A stretch of DNA of 64,000 bases. It comes from Kappaphycus alvarezii (Eukaryota > Rhodophyta > Florideophyceae > Gigartinales > Solieriaceae). A program made the position numbers and the translations under genes. Shown piece after piece: positions 42,555 to 54,158 of the stretch. Location of the stretch: positions 434,001 through 498,000 of the forward strand of contig NADL03000498.1 in NCBI GenBank assembly GCA_002205965.3, given 5' to 3'. A model generated the notes under the pieces. It ran no database searches and was not told the DNA's origin. It was given only the letters and a program-made list of their open reading frames with translations. Each line of letters opens with the position of its first letter. Position 1 is the first letter of the stretch.

Positions 42555-42971
42555 ATGACAGAGGACCCTCGAGAAGCAGAAGTAATTTCCTTTTTTGCCA
42601 TTAGTATTTGCATGTGCTTCCAGACCATTCACGGGGCGCACCTTACTCGTGAGGACTCAGTCCTTATGTTGCGAGTTTTTTTCTCCTTCAGATACCCGTT
42701 TCTGGACCCGTTGCCAGAAAAGTTTGCATACTACGTTTACTACCTCACATTTGGAAGGTTTGGAGAAGTGAAACGGGAGGAGCTCATTAGAGAACACTAT
42801 GAAACCATACGCCGAATCTACGAAACTCTTGACCAAGGAGATGAGCCGGTCATCGCACGGTACACACTCTCTCATCATATTGGAAATGAGCTACTACCAT
42901 ATCCTTATAGTGAACCCTATACTCTCCCTGATGAATGGATAGAACTCCCACAAGAACAACAAGAGCAGTGA
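42555..42971 (+). CDS. Gypsy-X copy B accessory domain 2
   Basis: 138 codons, the same protein as in copy A. Second copy of the paired domain, ending 33 bp before the 3' LTR. The stop between the two domains (42514-42516) is shared with copy A. Confidence 0.75.
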   Translation: MTEDPREAEVISFFAISICMCFQTIHGAHLTREDSVLMLRVFFSFRYPFLDPLPEKFAYYVYYLTFGRFGEVKREELIREHYETIRRIYETLDQGDEPVIARYTLSHHIGNELLPYPYSEPYTLPDEWIELPQEQQEQ

Positions 42972-43004
42972 CGAGCCGGGACGTTCGTCTTGAGCGGGAG
43001 GGCG

Positions 43005-43724
43005 TGATGTGCGCAAATTCGCACACGAAAAAATTTAGATGAGGACCATAATTGTATACAGTATTGGAACTGGGAAGATATTTTTACAGTTTTTGAATTT
43101 GCAAGATATTTTTAATTTGGGTGAGTGTGGCAAATTCATCGGTTGATTTTTTATTTTAGGACACGCTGTCATAGTGGATGTCAGTACAGTTCTAGGTTGT
43201 GGGTGATACTACGAGTGACTCTGAAAGGTCTATATAATGGCCACATCAATTCCCACCCCTGGCCGATGGGTGGCTGGCATGGGTATGGCACCTAGATATT
43301 TACCTTGAGGAAATATCTTCTAATGGTCTCTCTGGTTCACACGATTCCCGTGAATGCGTTTTATGGTATTTAGTATGTTTGATTGAGACTTTAGGATTAG
43401 CCGAAAGGTCTATATAAGCTGAGTAAAGTGCTTCCTTCTTGAGAGGTCAAGCAAGTTGGCAGACAACTTCAGGTCAAGCTCCGAGTAGTAGGAAGTTGAG
43501 AGTCAACTTCAGACCCTAGAAAACTTTTTCCTAAGCTGGTCGCAGAGCATCAGTGGTAGACCCTGCCCCTTTTATACTTGCTTGTAGCCCTCTCAACTCT
43601 CTCCCATATACACTCCTTTTTATTTGTTCAACTATACCACGGTAGCACTTTTGTCGCTCGCAACACCTCCGTCTTGGGGTAGTTGGTTCTAAGTATCTCT
43701 TCTCCCGACGATTTACCCCTATCA
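43005..43724 (+). repeat. Gypsy-X copy B 3' LTR
   Basis: 720 bp, followed by ATGGC. Confidence 0.95.
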
Positions 43725-44371
43725 ATGGCCTTAGCATGTATAATGATGGCGATTGACCAGGCATGTAAGTCATGTGTCATCAGGCTTCGAGATCCGAATA
43801 TTGTTTGGGATACTTTGAAGAAGACATTTCAAACAGTTTCAGAGGCCTCAATTGATGCAAAGCTCTTGGCTTTGCAGGATGTTTGTATGGATTCGTCGGA
43901 ATGCGTAGTTGAGTACTCTAACAGAATTGAATCGCTCGTGAATCAATTAGCTGCAATTGGCCACTTGGTAACGCAGATAGAAAAGAAACGAGCATTTTAG
44001 CGAGGTCTTACTTGTGATTTCGCTGTCGCTGCCCAAGCCATTAGGTCTACCGGAAAGACGTAAGATCAGGCGGTAGCTGAACTTCTTGTTGCCGAATCTG
44101 TCAGGGAGATGGCTCCAGATCAGAGTGCCCTTGTGACACATGGTCAGAAACCTGTGCACAACTGCATGCACTGCGGACGACGGGGCCACACAGAGGACCG
44201 GTGCTTCCATAATCCAAGAGGTAACCAGTATAAAAAGAAATTCAGTGGACAAAGAAAGACAAAAAACAAGGGAGACCCCAACACAGATCAAAACTCCAAC
44301 GCTGAAGAAGGTAAGGAGGCAACATCGATGTTGGTCGCTCCTGCTAGTGAATTAAGTACACCGGAGTCCTA
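43725..44371 (+). pseudogene. Copia-3 gag, C-terminal part
   Basis: Continues Gag with WDTLKKTFQ and a helical core (UBN2-type Gag in Copia terms). Stops occur at 43998 and 44059. A CCHC knuckle CMHCGRRGHTEDRC lies at ~44167, and a basic Lys/Gln-rich tail ends at 44371. Confidence 0.75.
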
Positions 44372-44408
44372 AAAGGTTCTACTTACTGGCAGTAAGTAAC
44401 ATAATTCA

Positions 44409-46050
44409 CCGAAATGGCTCATGAATTCTGGTTGTACCTCCCACATGAGCAACGACATGTCCAACTTCACCGATTTCCATCCCAAGCAAGGCTTCGTCCA
44501 AGATGGGAACAAGAAGGTGATCAACACGCATGGATTTGGAACTGTAACCACTACTGCTGTTGTCAATGGAAGACGTGAGGAGATCGTCTTTCATGGCGTC
44601 CTATACACACCACATATCATGTAAAACTTACTGTCTGCTACCAGAATCCGAGGGAAGGGATATCGAGTTGTGTTCGATGATGAAAAAAACAGGGAATTTG
44701 CGAGCTCAAGAGAAAAGGACAAACAAGATTCAGTTGCTCGCACTTGAGACCAGGGATGTTTTGTACTAAGTTGCGATGAAAGTCAATAAATCTACTGCTG
44801 ATATCGTGGCAGTCGCGACTGGAACAAGGGAAGCTGTTATATGGCATAAACGTCTTGGTCACATAAACGACACTACTTTGAGGAATTCAATTCCAATTAC
44901 AGAGGGAATTCCACTTGGAAAAGAGGATCTGCTCTCTTGCAGTGGTGCTTGCAGAGACTGTATCACCGGAAAAACGGGCAGAAATCCACGACGGTCAATT
45001 GATGACGACATAACAGCCTCGAATCCCCTGAAGCATGTTTACTCCGATGTAGTTGGACCCGTATGCGCCAGGTCGTTCTCAGGCTGGCAATTTTTTGTGA
45101 CGTTGATTGATGAACACAGTGATGTTTCACTGGTTCGTTTCATGAAACGAAAGAGTCAGGCGGCTGATGCCCTGCGTGAAATGATTTTGGATATTGAGAA
45201 CCTATTCAATGGATCACTCTTTCGTATCATGGTGCTGAGTCGCAAGAGTGTGAGATGGCTTAGATAAGGTGGTGGTGGCGAGTATGTCTGCAAGCGATTG
45301 AGAGGATGGTTAAAGGAGCAAGGAATTGTTCATGAGCTCACAACGCGATATTCTCCAGAATAAAATGGACGTGGGGAACGATTGAACAGGAATCTATTGG
45401 ACATGGCCCGTTACATGATGATTGCACTAAATGTGCATAACCATGAGCTTTTTGGGGCAGAAGCTATAAATTGTGCAAACTACTTGAGGATTCGAATATT
45501 CACATCCAGCTGCAAGGATGGATTGACACCATTCGAGGCATTCCATGGAAGACGTCCCAGCCTGGCACATTCCAGGGTTTTTGGTTGTAACGCATTTGTA
45601 CATATACCCTCAGCTAAACGGAGGGATTAGGTTGCCCCTCGCAAGGAGGAAGGGATCCTTGTTGGATACAATCGAGGACATGCATATCGTGTGTTCTACC
45701 CATCCTTAGGAAAGGTTGTTGTTTTTCAAGACGTTTAGTTGGCCGAGAATGAGTCCATCCAGTGGTCAATTGATCCAAGCTCACTGGTGCTGATTGATAT
45801 GGCTGACTTTGATAATGAAAACAGCCAATCTATAGAGAATGATTATCTGGAGGAATTCATTTCAGGTGCTGATGGGCATGACAACCAGAATGAAATTGCG
45901 CTTGAGCAAATTCCTATGCCGCCAGCTCCACGACGCTCAGAGAGATCAAATAGAGGGAAGCCATCTGCCTGCTTGGGATTTCAAACTGCATGCTTGGTCA
46001 TTGATTCGACTATGAATGCAGATCGGGGTGGATCTACCAATGACGTATGA
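44409..46050 (+). pseudogene. Copia-3 protease and integrase
   Basis: The protease site reads LMNSGCTSHM: the catalytic Asp of D-S-G is Asn. The pre-integrase zinc part has WHKRLGHIND and CRDC (~44840-44965). The integrase core shows YSDVVGP (~45040), a damaged second Asp region (GGGGEYVCKRL, ~45270) and NGRGERLNR (Glu, ~45370) after a stop. It ends with an acidic linker and RRSERSNRGKPS. Stops at 44769, 45265, 45361, 45628 and 45736. Confidence 0.75.
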
Positions 46051-46093
46051 ACAGGAAGTGAGCTCTCCTAACGCAGCGCACTAGCAAAAGGCA

Positions 46094-47622
46094 ATGGAAG
46101 AAGAGATCTACTCATTGAATACACTTGAAACGTGGTCACTGGTATCATTGCCAAAAGGGCGAAAATGCTTCAAAACAAAATGGGTGTATGATGTAAAGAC
46201 GGAATATAATGGGAACACCGAGCGCTACAAGGCCCGATTGGTTGCCAAGGGATACAAGCAGAAACATGGGGTGGACTACCATGAGTTTTTTTTCCCCAGA
46301 ATAATCTGAATGTTGGAAGTATCCAACATTCAGATTATTCGTAGCATATTCGACGCTTCGTGGGTGGTATAGTACTTCACTTGATGGCAAGAATGCTTTT
46401 CTTAATTCGAAGCTTTCTGAGGACATTTAAGTTGACCAGCCACAAGGGTACGAGCATCCGTAATCTGAAGGTAATGTTTGTAGATTGAAAAAGGCTTTGT
46501 ACGGACTTAAGCAGGCATTAAGGGCTTGGAGAGACTTGTTCAATAGTTTTTTTGGTTTCCCTTGGGTTTGAAAATTCGCATGCAGACCCCAGTTTCTACT
46601 TCAGGCGGTCCCGTAAGCGCTGTAAATTACTTATCGTATATTTTGATGGCGTTAAGTTGACTGGGAATGACATGGCAGAAATCAAACAAACAGTGAATTA
46701 GATTTGTACAAAATTCACTGTACGCGTTACTGATGGAAGCAAATTCCCTGTAATTGTTATCGAAACTACTACTACTGGAACGAAGCTCCATCACAAAATA
46801 TTGATTGACCGAATTTTAAGGTTCTTTGGAATGGAGGATTGCGCTCCAGCAAAGGTCCCACTACCACCAGGAACTAATCTTGCCCTTTCCGGCAGTATGC
46901 GTGAAGGGGAGTGCCTCGGGAAAGTGGAAAGAACACTCTATCAGCAGCTTATTGGTTGCCTCCTCCATCTCTAGAACAAGAAACGACCGGACATCGCATA
47001 CACTGTTGCTTATCTTTCTAGGTTCATTCCAAGCCCAACAATGGCATTATGGAAGTCTGCAAAGCATGTACTTCGTTACCTGAAGGGTACGAAAGGGCTT
47101 GGAATTGTGTACCACAGAGATGATGCCCTCCAGAATTCTGGCATTAACGACCTCTTGGTCGTATACAGTGATTCAGACTGGGCTCAAGGGAAGTCACAGC
47201 GGAAGTCGATCAGTGGATATATGTACATGACAGCTGGAGGAGCAATAAATTGGTGGAGCAAGAAGCAGTCATGTGTAGCCCTGAGCTCTCCTGAAGCTGA
47301 GTACATCGCGTTGTCATTTGCATAAAGTGAGACTCTTTGGTTTCAGAAGCTCCAGTTGACTTTAACTTAGAGTGCAGAGCATAGACCGATAGTTATCAAG
47401 GAGGACAATCAGGGATGTAGCAAAATCGATGAGAATGGAGCCTTGAACGATAGGTCAAAAATATTGGACATCAAGTACCAAATGATCATGGACAATGTTG
47501 CGAAAGGAAAAATACCCCTCAAGTATCTTCCGTTATCGGAGATGGTTGCCGATATCATGAAGAAGGCAATCCAAAGTGCTCAGTTCCAGTACCTAGGTCG
47601 AAAGCTCGGGATAAGCACTTGA
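46094..47622 (+). pseudogene. Copia-3 reverse transcriptase and RNase H
   Basis: RT begins ...[25 protein letters not shown] and [17 protein letters not shown], then hits a perfect palindrome (46299-46340) that replaces the expected FSPV segment. The catalytic box reads YFDGV rather than YVDDM (~46640). RNase H keeps VYSDSDWAQG (~47165), SPEAEYIALS (~47295) and IKEDNQGC (~47400), ending near 47622. Many stops. Confidence 0.75.
46299..46340. repeat. Perfect 19-bp inverted repeat with 4-base loop
   Basis: GAATAATCTGAATGTTGGA (46299-46317) and its exact complement (46322-46340) are separated by AGTA. It lies inside the RT of Copia-3, where no palindrome is expected. Confidence 0.95.
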
Positions 47623-47650
47623 CCACAATCCGTATTACCTTCGAGGGGAG

Positions 47651-47893
47651 TGTTGTGATTACGTGGACCGAGTGAATCTTCCGCTCTGTCTGATGTCATC
47701 TCTCCTTTTTTCATGTACTGATTACAAACCTATGCCTTTTAGGTGACTTAGAACTACAAGTAATTTGCAATTACGTGTACATGTAATCATGACAGTATGA
47801 TTATTCACCTGGGTGAGTCAAGGAGAGTTTTCTTTCGTTTATGGATATTCGTTAGGAGTCTAACACAGGAAGAATACATATACCCCCGAATAG
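47651..47893 (+). repeat. Copia-3 3' LTR
   Basis: It starts TGTTGTGATTACG after CGAGGGGAG, a plausible polypurine tract. Homology with the 5' LTR runs to about 47893, where Copia-4 sequence begins in frame; the last ~70 bases seem lost. Confidence 0.7.
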
Positions 47894-50073
47894 CGGGTAA
47901 GAAAGGAAAATGGTCCACCCGAAAAACTGTATTGGCTGTTGATTCACAGACTCGTACTATTCTTATACCTGCAAAACCCGGTAAGACTGCTATTGCTGCA
48001 CTTGAAGATATCCGTTTTGCACTACCAGACGAATCTTTTGCAAGCACTGTACAGTCAGCAATCGATGCTTTTGAAGATACCATTGACGATATGTTCTACT
48101 TGACGAGTGTGAATGATGAGAAATAAGTGGACAACAACATCCTCTCACCAGCTTCTGCGAGTGCCATGCACGAAGATGCAGATTTCTCTGATCAACACAA
48201 GAAAGGAAATGAACATGAGAACCCCAATAAATCTACTGTGAGTCGTGGCGATCGTGTAATGGTATACTGGACAGCATAAAAGGTACAATATGGCGGAATT
48301 GTTAAGACATTGCATCGCGACGGCTGCGTTACTGTACTTTATGATGACGTTGAAAAGGAACGCCTCAATCTAGACGACGAAGAATAGCACCATGAGAACC
48401 GAGATATTTCTGCACACTCATCCTTTGTCACAAATGTTGACCGAGAACCCAAAGAGCTACAGAGAATGCGGGACCAATTTGGAAACAAACCCTCTATGCG
48501 ACACCATGCACAAGAATTTGAGCAGTTTCTGCTAGTCAAATCATATCAAATCGAAGAAGAGACATTTCTGAAGACTGTTCACCCTGTTCCGAACAGTGCT
48601 GTACCCCATGGCGCAAACGTTGTCAATAGCCATGTACTGCACAAAGTCAAACAGAATGATGACACATCTCTCAATCTGAAGGCACAAATCGCACCACATG
48701 GAAACGAAGATGATCTGAAGAATGTACTTGAATCTGACTGTACGACGTGTCCTCCATCTGGTCCTTGTATCGTTGAATCTATTGCATCCTTGTTTTGCTG
48801 GAAGCTCTACATGGCTGACGTGAAAGCTGCTTTTCTGCAGAATGGCACTGCTGGTCGCGATGTGCACTTTAAACCCCCTAAGGAAAGCAAAATGAGATCT
48901 ACACACTTAAGGCTACTGTTAACTGCTGCATATGGCTTAGTAAATTCTAACGCCAAAATCGGCAAGTGCATTCTGACAAATGCTTTTCTGACCTTGGCTT
49001 GACACAATGCCAGCAGGTTCCATAACTCTTCCACAAGCATGAGAAAGGAAGACTGGTGCTCATTTCAGAGAATATTTTTGACGATATCAAAGCAGCTGGG
49101 GTCGGTGATAATGCCCAGGCCTTCATTGATAAATTCTACAAGTCTTTCAAAGTGGGTACTGTATCGAACGGACCAGGTCGACTGAGATTCTTCGGTATCA
49201 ACACAGTACAGAATGAAGATCTCACTGTGTCTACTGATGCTAACGACAAGCTGAATGGCCTGACCGAGTATCCAATGTCTCGTACTCGGCGCAAGGAGTT
49301 TGACCAGCCACCCAATGAGATTGAGAAGTCCTTTTTTTGCCTCTACCAATAGCTCCCAAGGCTGGATTGGGACAGCTTTTTCCCCTTTTTTCTCTTTCTA
49401 CGCATCTTATTTGCAACAGAAGGCTCCTGGAACAAGGATATGTCACTTGGTTGAGCAAAAACAATTTTTTCGTAAGCCTAAAAAGCTTAGGACCACGACT
49501 ACTTACCCTCGTCCAACTGATGACTCAAAATATGAGCTTTCCGTTCTGGTGATTGCTAATGCATCCAAAAGAGACGAGAATGGTCAGCTCGGTGTGCTAA
49601 CTGGGCTTCTCGTTGGTCCATTTGCTAACCACTCTACCTACCACCCGATTTCATGTATCTCTCATAAATCGAAGAGACCGGTGAAAAGTGTGCCGGCAGT
49701 CGAAATACTTGCTCCAGGGGAAGCAATTGATGAAGCCAAATGTGTAACACACGCCTACTCGTAAATGTTTGCAATTGATGTTCGTGTTCATCTGTGTGTG
49801 GACTCCAAAGACCTGTTCACGTCTTTATCTACTCAAAGTAACTCTATTGATCGACTAATTCGTGGGTACGTTGCATCCATACGATTTGAGATCCAGATAG
49901 GGAACGTTGAAAAGATTACCTGGAGCCCTGAAAAAATCAACCTCTCTGATGCCCTGACAAAGAAAGAGAGCTCTGTTACTGAAATGCTACAGGTCACGAT
50001 CTACAATGGACGGTTGAATGTTCCATTTGGCACGATGTCCGAGACCAACTCTTCAGAGAATAACTATGACTAA
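47894..50073 (+). pseudogene. Copia-4: integrase tail, Tudor-like segment, RT, RNase H
   Basis: Begins mid-protein at GKKGKWSTRKTVLAV, matching the first barrel of Copia-1 (RGRWSS). A Tudor-like segment follows (RGDRVMVYW...VTVLYDD...LNLDDEE, 48244-48384) with one stop inside. RT: LKAQIAPHGNED, LYMADVKAAFLQNG (~48808), LTAAYGLV, then a damaged catalytic box (IFDDIKAAG, ~49074). RNase H: VIANASKRDENGQLGV (~49550), AVEILAPGEAIDEAK, VCVDSKDLFTSL, LSDALTKKE. Frames change near 49000, 49050, 49350 and 49762. Gag, protease and integrase core are missing. Confidence 0.75.
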
Positions 50074-50088
50074 AAGAAGAGAGGGCAG

Positions 50089-50388
50089 TATTGATGATAA
50101 CTGACTCTGCCTGACATTTCGTGGCGTGCGTCTGTTGGTCGTCTACGATTTTGACGAGCAATGATTCATCTAAGTTGAATGATCGCAACGCAATGCATTT
50201 GTATCGTCTGTATTTGTTTTACTGTATGAGACTTTATCTATGTCTCGCTCGCGCTTCTATATAAGCATAGTACCTGCACGGGCTTCTTGTAAAATGCCGG
50301 GGGTAAGCGACTTGCGCCTGAGTCTTTTTTATTCCTTTGAACCTCAATTCTCTGAAGTCCCTTCACAGCAGCACAATAGCTGTTGTTA
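50089..50388 (+). repeat. Putative Copia-4 3' LTR
   Basis: It follows the purine tract AAAAGAAGAGAGGGCAG and starts TATTGATGA, like the TATGAATG start of Copia-1. It contains TCTATATAAGC near 50257. The end at ...TGTTGTTA is inferred; no partner LTR is present. Confidence 0.5.
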
Positions 50389-52330
50389 GAGACTTAAAGA
50401 AGAAGAAAAGGAGGGGTAACCAACATACAAAAGTGTCCATAAACTACCGCGACGCAAAGAACATTCATCAGATTGTAACATCTTAAATCCTAGAGCACGC
50501 ATAACAGTAGTCCATTTGGTATCCATAAACGAGGTGCTTACTTCAAGTCATACATGCCAAGTCGCAGTTTCATGATTTAGTTTTCTTCATGAAGCTTTAC
50601 CCCCTCCTGCTCGGTGAAGTAGATATCTTCATCAACTTCACCATGCAGAAATTCCGTTTTCACATCTAGCTGGTGAACGATGTAACTCCTCTGGATTGCG
50701 GCGGTGAGACAGAAGCGCAACGTACTGAATACTATAACCGGGCCAAATTAGGGCTAGCCTCTCTTTGTAGAAATCCTCTCTCAGCAAGCCGTGCTTTGTG
50801 CCTAACAACATTTCATTCAAATTTCATTCAGCTCGCGAGTAAAGATGAATCTTCTCAATAAAAGATGCGCACCGGGTAATCTATTGACACTGTCCCACGT
50901 TCCATGTTGGTAAAGGGAGTCGATCACGGAATCTATGACTGTCTGCAATTGTTGTCCATCACTTTGATCGACTGCCTCTTCGAATATCGGAGGGTCTGAA
51001 AGATTATTCGATATAGTAGCAAGGAATTTCATATCATTATCAGAACCATGATCGTTCCCTCCCTGTGCAGACAACGACACATGATCCAGGGTATTTATTA
51101 GAGATTTCAAAATCACGGGACTTAGCTTTGGAAGATCGCTGCCACTCTCTGTAGCATTTTTGGGAGGATTAGGGCTGGTTTCGACATTGAAATCCTCGAT
51201 AGCTCGCTGGTTCACATCGTTAGTTTCGTCATTAATCAAATCATCTTCTTCTATACGAATCTCAGGTGACTTAAGTTGTTTCATTTTTGTTTGGCGTAGA
51301 GGGAACTTAGTCTCGATCACCGTGACGGCCCGAGTGATAACAGCCACATGCCGGCTCAGAATCCCTAACTTGTACTGACGGCTGCGAACAAAGCCGAAAA
51401 TAACACCAAGTTTTGATTTTTGGTCGCGTTTTCGGCGTAGTTCCTAGGGTACACAGTACCATTTCATTAATCCGAACACCTCAACAATCTAAAAAATGAT
51501 ATTTCTGGCTTCGAACCTTTCATTATCTCAAATGAGGCAAGTAAGGAGTCACGAGAGCAGAAGAAGTGATTCCCGACTTTCGCGGCATGCACAACCACCT
51601 CTGCCCAAAATACCATCGCAAGGCCCGCATGAGCAAGGAATTTCCTTGGAAGTTCAACGATAGAGCGACTGACATGCTCCGCTATGCCATTCTGTTTCTT
51701 ACTACAAGTCGGGGCGGTGATGTGCTCAATTACATGCTCGGGGAGGTAGTCCATGAAAACGATATATTCCCCTCCATTACCGCTGTGAAACTGTTTGATT
51801 TTATAGTCAAATCGATTCTCAAGTCAAGCCACATATATTTTAAACTGGCCTGGATCAGGACTCCAGCCTACTGTTAGATCATTTGGATACGAATCAGGCT
51901 TGAGTTCTCTTGGAGAAATGAAATAAAATACCAGCAACCCGAGAACGATTATTCATAAATAAGGCCGCTTACGTCTGAATAAATTACCTCACCTCTACTC
52001 TGCAGCGTTTGGTGTTTGTACGTGGGGTTTGTCGAATCTGTTTCCCTTTAAGACAGATTTCGCACCAGTTTGTTGAACGAAACTTTGGTTCGTGTTTGAC
52101 AGTGACAGTGCCAGAACTTAGCAATCTTTAGATGCTCGGTATGTTGGCATGGAAGAGTCGCTGATACCATAGTTTCAGTGCTGGTTTTGAATCCGAACTG
52201 TAGCCATCTCTTCCCGCAGTGGCAAGAACAATCTTATATTTCACTGGAATTACTTCAATTCTGTAGAAACCATGGACCCGTTTGTCCTGAAACATCATCG
52301 TACCATTCAGGATTCCCCCACATTTAGACC
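50389..52330 (-). pseudogene. Copia-5 pre-integrase, integrase and reverse transcriptase fragment
   Basis: In element sense: pre-integrase part (KLWYQRLFHAN and EICLKGK, ~52080-52180), integrase (HITAPTCSKKQNGIAEH with the Glu, ~51700), a shift near 51460, an acidic linker (50817-51347) leading into RT (WDSVNRLPGAHLLLRRF), and HQLDVKTEFLHGEVDEDIYF near 50600-50665, ending in MYDLK.APRLW near 50500. Classic Copia order and motifs. Stops and shifts throughout. Cut at about 50389 by the end of Copia-4. Confidence 0.7.
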
Positions 52331-52465
52331 CTCCAAAGCTGATATCATAGGCCTATCCGCAAAGCATTGAACAATTTAGGAGCGATATGTGAAGGTGGGG
52401 CACAAACAAGACTCTGCGTAACATATCTTTTCAATCAAACTTCTCGTCACGACTAACTACTGCAG

Positions 52466-53404
52466 TTAGTAGTAGAAAAGTGCCTGATTTTGTGGCATAA
52501 AACCTCTTTCCGTCTCCTGAGACGATTCCCCGGGGTACGATTTCCTGAAGCGTATGTAGCCAGTGCTTACTACAAACCATATGATCCGGTGCCTATGAAT
52601 GAAGTGGAAAAGATTCCTTAGCTGTATCAATGTTTCCCAATGTGGCTGCATACTCTGACTGCTCGGCTTTTCATAGATGTGCGGATTGAAACCCTTCAAA
52701 ACTATTTCAGTTTTCATCCGACTTTGGCTCATGTGTTAGTAGCAACTGTGAAATCCGACCATCTGCGCTATCCTCGCGAGAGCTTGCCCTTGCATTTCTG
52801 TCTCTTTAACTTTTTCTGTTCAGTTGACAGTTCTTCGCAATATATCCAAAGCTATGTCACATGAAGCAACGACGAGTCTCTGCTGTTGAGCAAATTCGGC
52901 CTCCGATTGCGATTCCGTGGCCTACCTCTTGCAAACAATCCCTGGGAGTGACTATCGTTCCCATCTTTAGACGCTAATGACGCGTTCTTTGACCGCTCGT
53001 CATCGTATTTCTGCATGCAACAGCCGTGAATGTCTCCCACTTTAGTGTACCTTTGCTCATCTGCAATAAATCAGTTACAGACCCGAATGGGAACTTCTGT
53101 TTGTCCCAAAATGACGCCAGAAATATAGCGACTTGAAGATCCTCTGAAACAGCGGTAACAATTGAAGCAAGCCTATTGAAAATTTCTTCGACGGCGTCCA
53201 CATCATTAAAAGTCAAAGGCTGCCCTTTTTCATGCTTACATTTAGTAAAGAATACTCTAGTCTTACATCCTACTCTAGCCAGTACTCTAGCAACCAAAGC
53301 TAAAGGTTGCTTCAAGTCGATGCGAAGTAGTACGCACTCTGAGAGTGCGGTCTTCGGGTGTGTATCTGAAGCACAGTACAGATCAAGTGATATGCCCACG
53401 TCTC
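52466..53404 (-). pseudogene. Copia-5 gag and protease region
   Basis: A minus-strand frame (about 53404-52974) encodes a helical Gag-type core (NDVDAVEEIFNRLASIVTAV, then LLQMSKGTLKW). Stops follow, then a histidine-rich stretch near 52600. It is truncated at 53404 by the LTR of Gypsy-X copy C. The assignment to Copia-5 rests on orientation and order. Confidence 0.5.
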
Positions 53405-54126
53405 TGATAGGGGTAAATCGTCGGGAGAAGAGATATTCAGAACCAACCACCCCAAGAAGTAGGTGTTGCAAGCGACAAAAGTGCTACCGTGGTATAGTTG
53501 AACAAATAAAAAGGAGTGTATATGGGAGAGAGTTGAGAGGGCGACAAGCAAGTATAAAAGGGGCAGGGTCTACCACTGATGCTCTGCGACCAGCTTAGGA
53601 AAAAGTTTTCTTGGGTCTGAAGTTGACTCTCAACTTCCTACTACTCGGAGCTTGACCTGAAGTTGTCTGCCAACTTGCTTCACCTCTCCATGAGGAAGCA
53701 GTTTATTCGGCTTATATAGACCTTTGGCTACCCTAAAAGTCTTCAAACAAACAGACTAATAACCATAAAATGCATTCACGGGAATCGTGTGAACCAGAGA
53801 GACCATTACAAGATATTTCCTCAAGGTAAATATCTAGGTGCCATACCCATGCCAGCCACCTATCGGCCAGGGGTGGGAATTGATGTGGCCATTATATAGA
53901 CCTTCCAGAGTCACTGGTAGTATCACCCACAACCTAGAACTGTACTGACATCCACTATGACAGCGTGTCCTAAAATAAAAAAATCAACCGATGAATTTGC
54001 CACACTCACCCAAATTAAAAATATCTTGCAAATTCAAAAAACTGTAAAAATATCTTCCCAGTTCCAATACTGTATACAATTATGGTCCTCATCTAGATTT
54101 TTTCGTGTGCGAATTTGCGCACATCA
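53405..54126 (-). repeat. Gypsy-X copy C 3' LTR, ordinary type
   Basis: 722 bp, TGAT...ATCA. More diverged from copies A and B than these are from each other, so copy C belongs to an older or different subfamily. Confidence 0.9.
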
Positions 54127-54158
54127 CACCCTCCGCTCAAGACGAACGTCCCGGCTCG

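Larger units (their letters stand above)
36259..43724 (+). mobile_element. Gypsy-X copy B, complete with both LTRs
   Basis: 7.47 kb, target duplication ATGGC (36254-36258 and 43725-43729), inserted in Copia-3 gag. Same structure as copy A. From about 40000 to the 3' LTR it is almost base-identical to copy A; between 37880 and 39830 it has many single-base deletions. Confidence 0.95.
35684..47893 (+). mobile_element. Copia-3 with nested Gypsy-X copy B
   Basis: Ty1/Copia element on the plus strand: truncated 5' LTR, primer site, gag, protease, integrase, RT, RNase H, 3' LTR. Copy B is inserted in gag after 197 bases. Without copy B it is about 4.7 kb. Many stops, altered catalytic sites and a palindrome in RT show it is long dead, older than copy B. 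The left end abuts LTR2 and the right end runs into Copia-4, without a visible target duplication. Confidence 0.8.

Noticed and set aside
25515-50388. Joining Copia-2 (gag) and Copia-4 (RT/RNase H) into one element
   Set aside because: Plausible, as both resemble Copia-1, but the integrase core between them is missing and the LTR-region sequences do not match each other, so they are listed separately.
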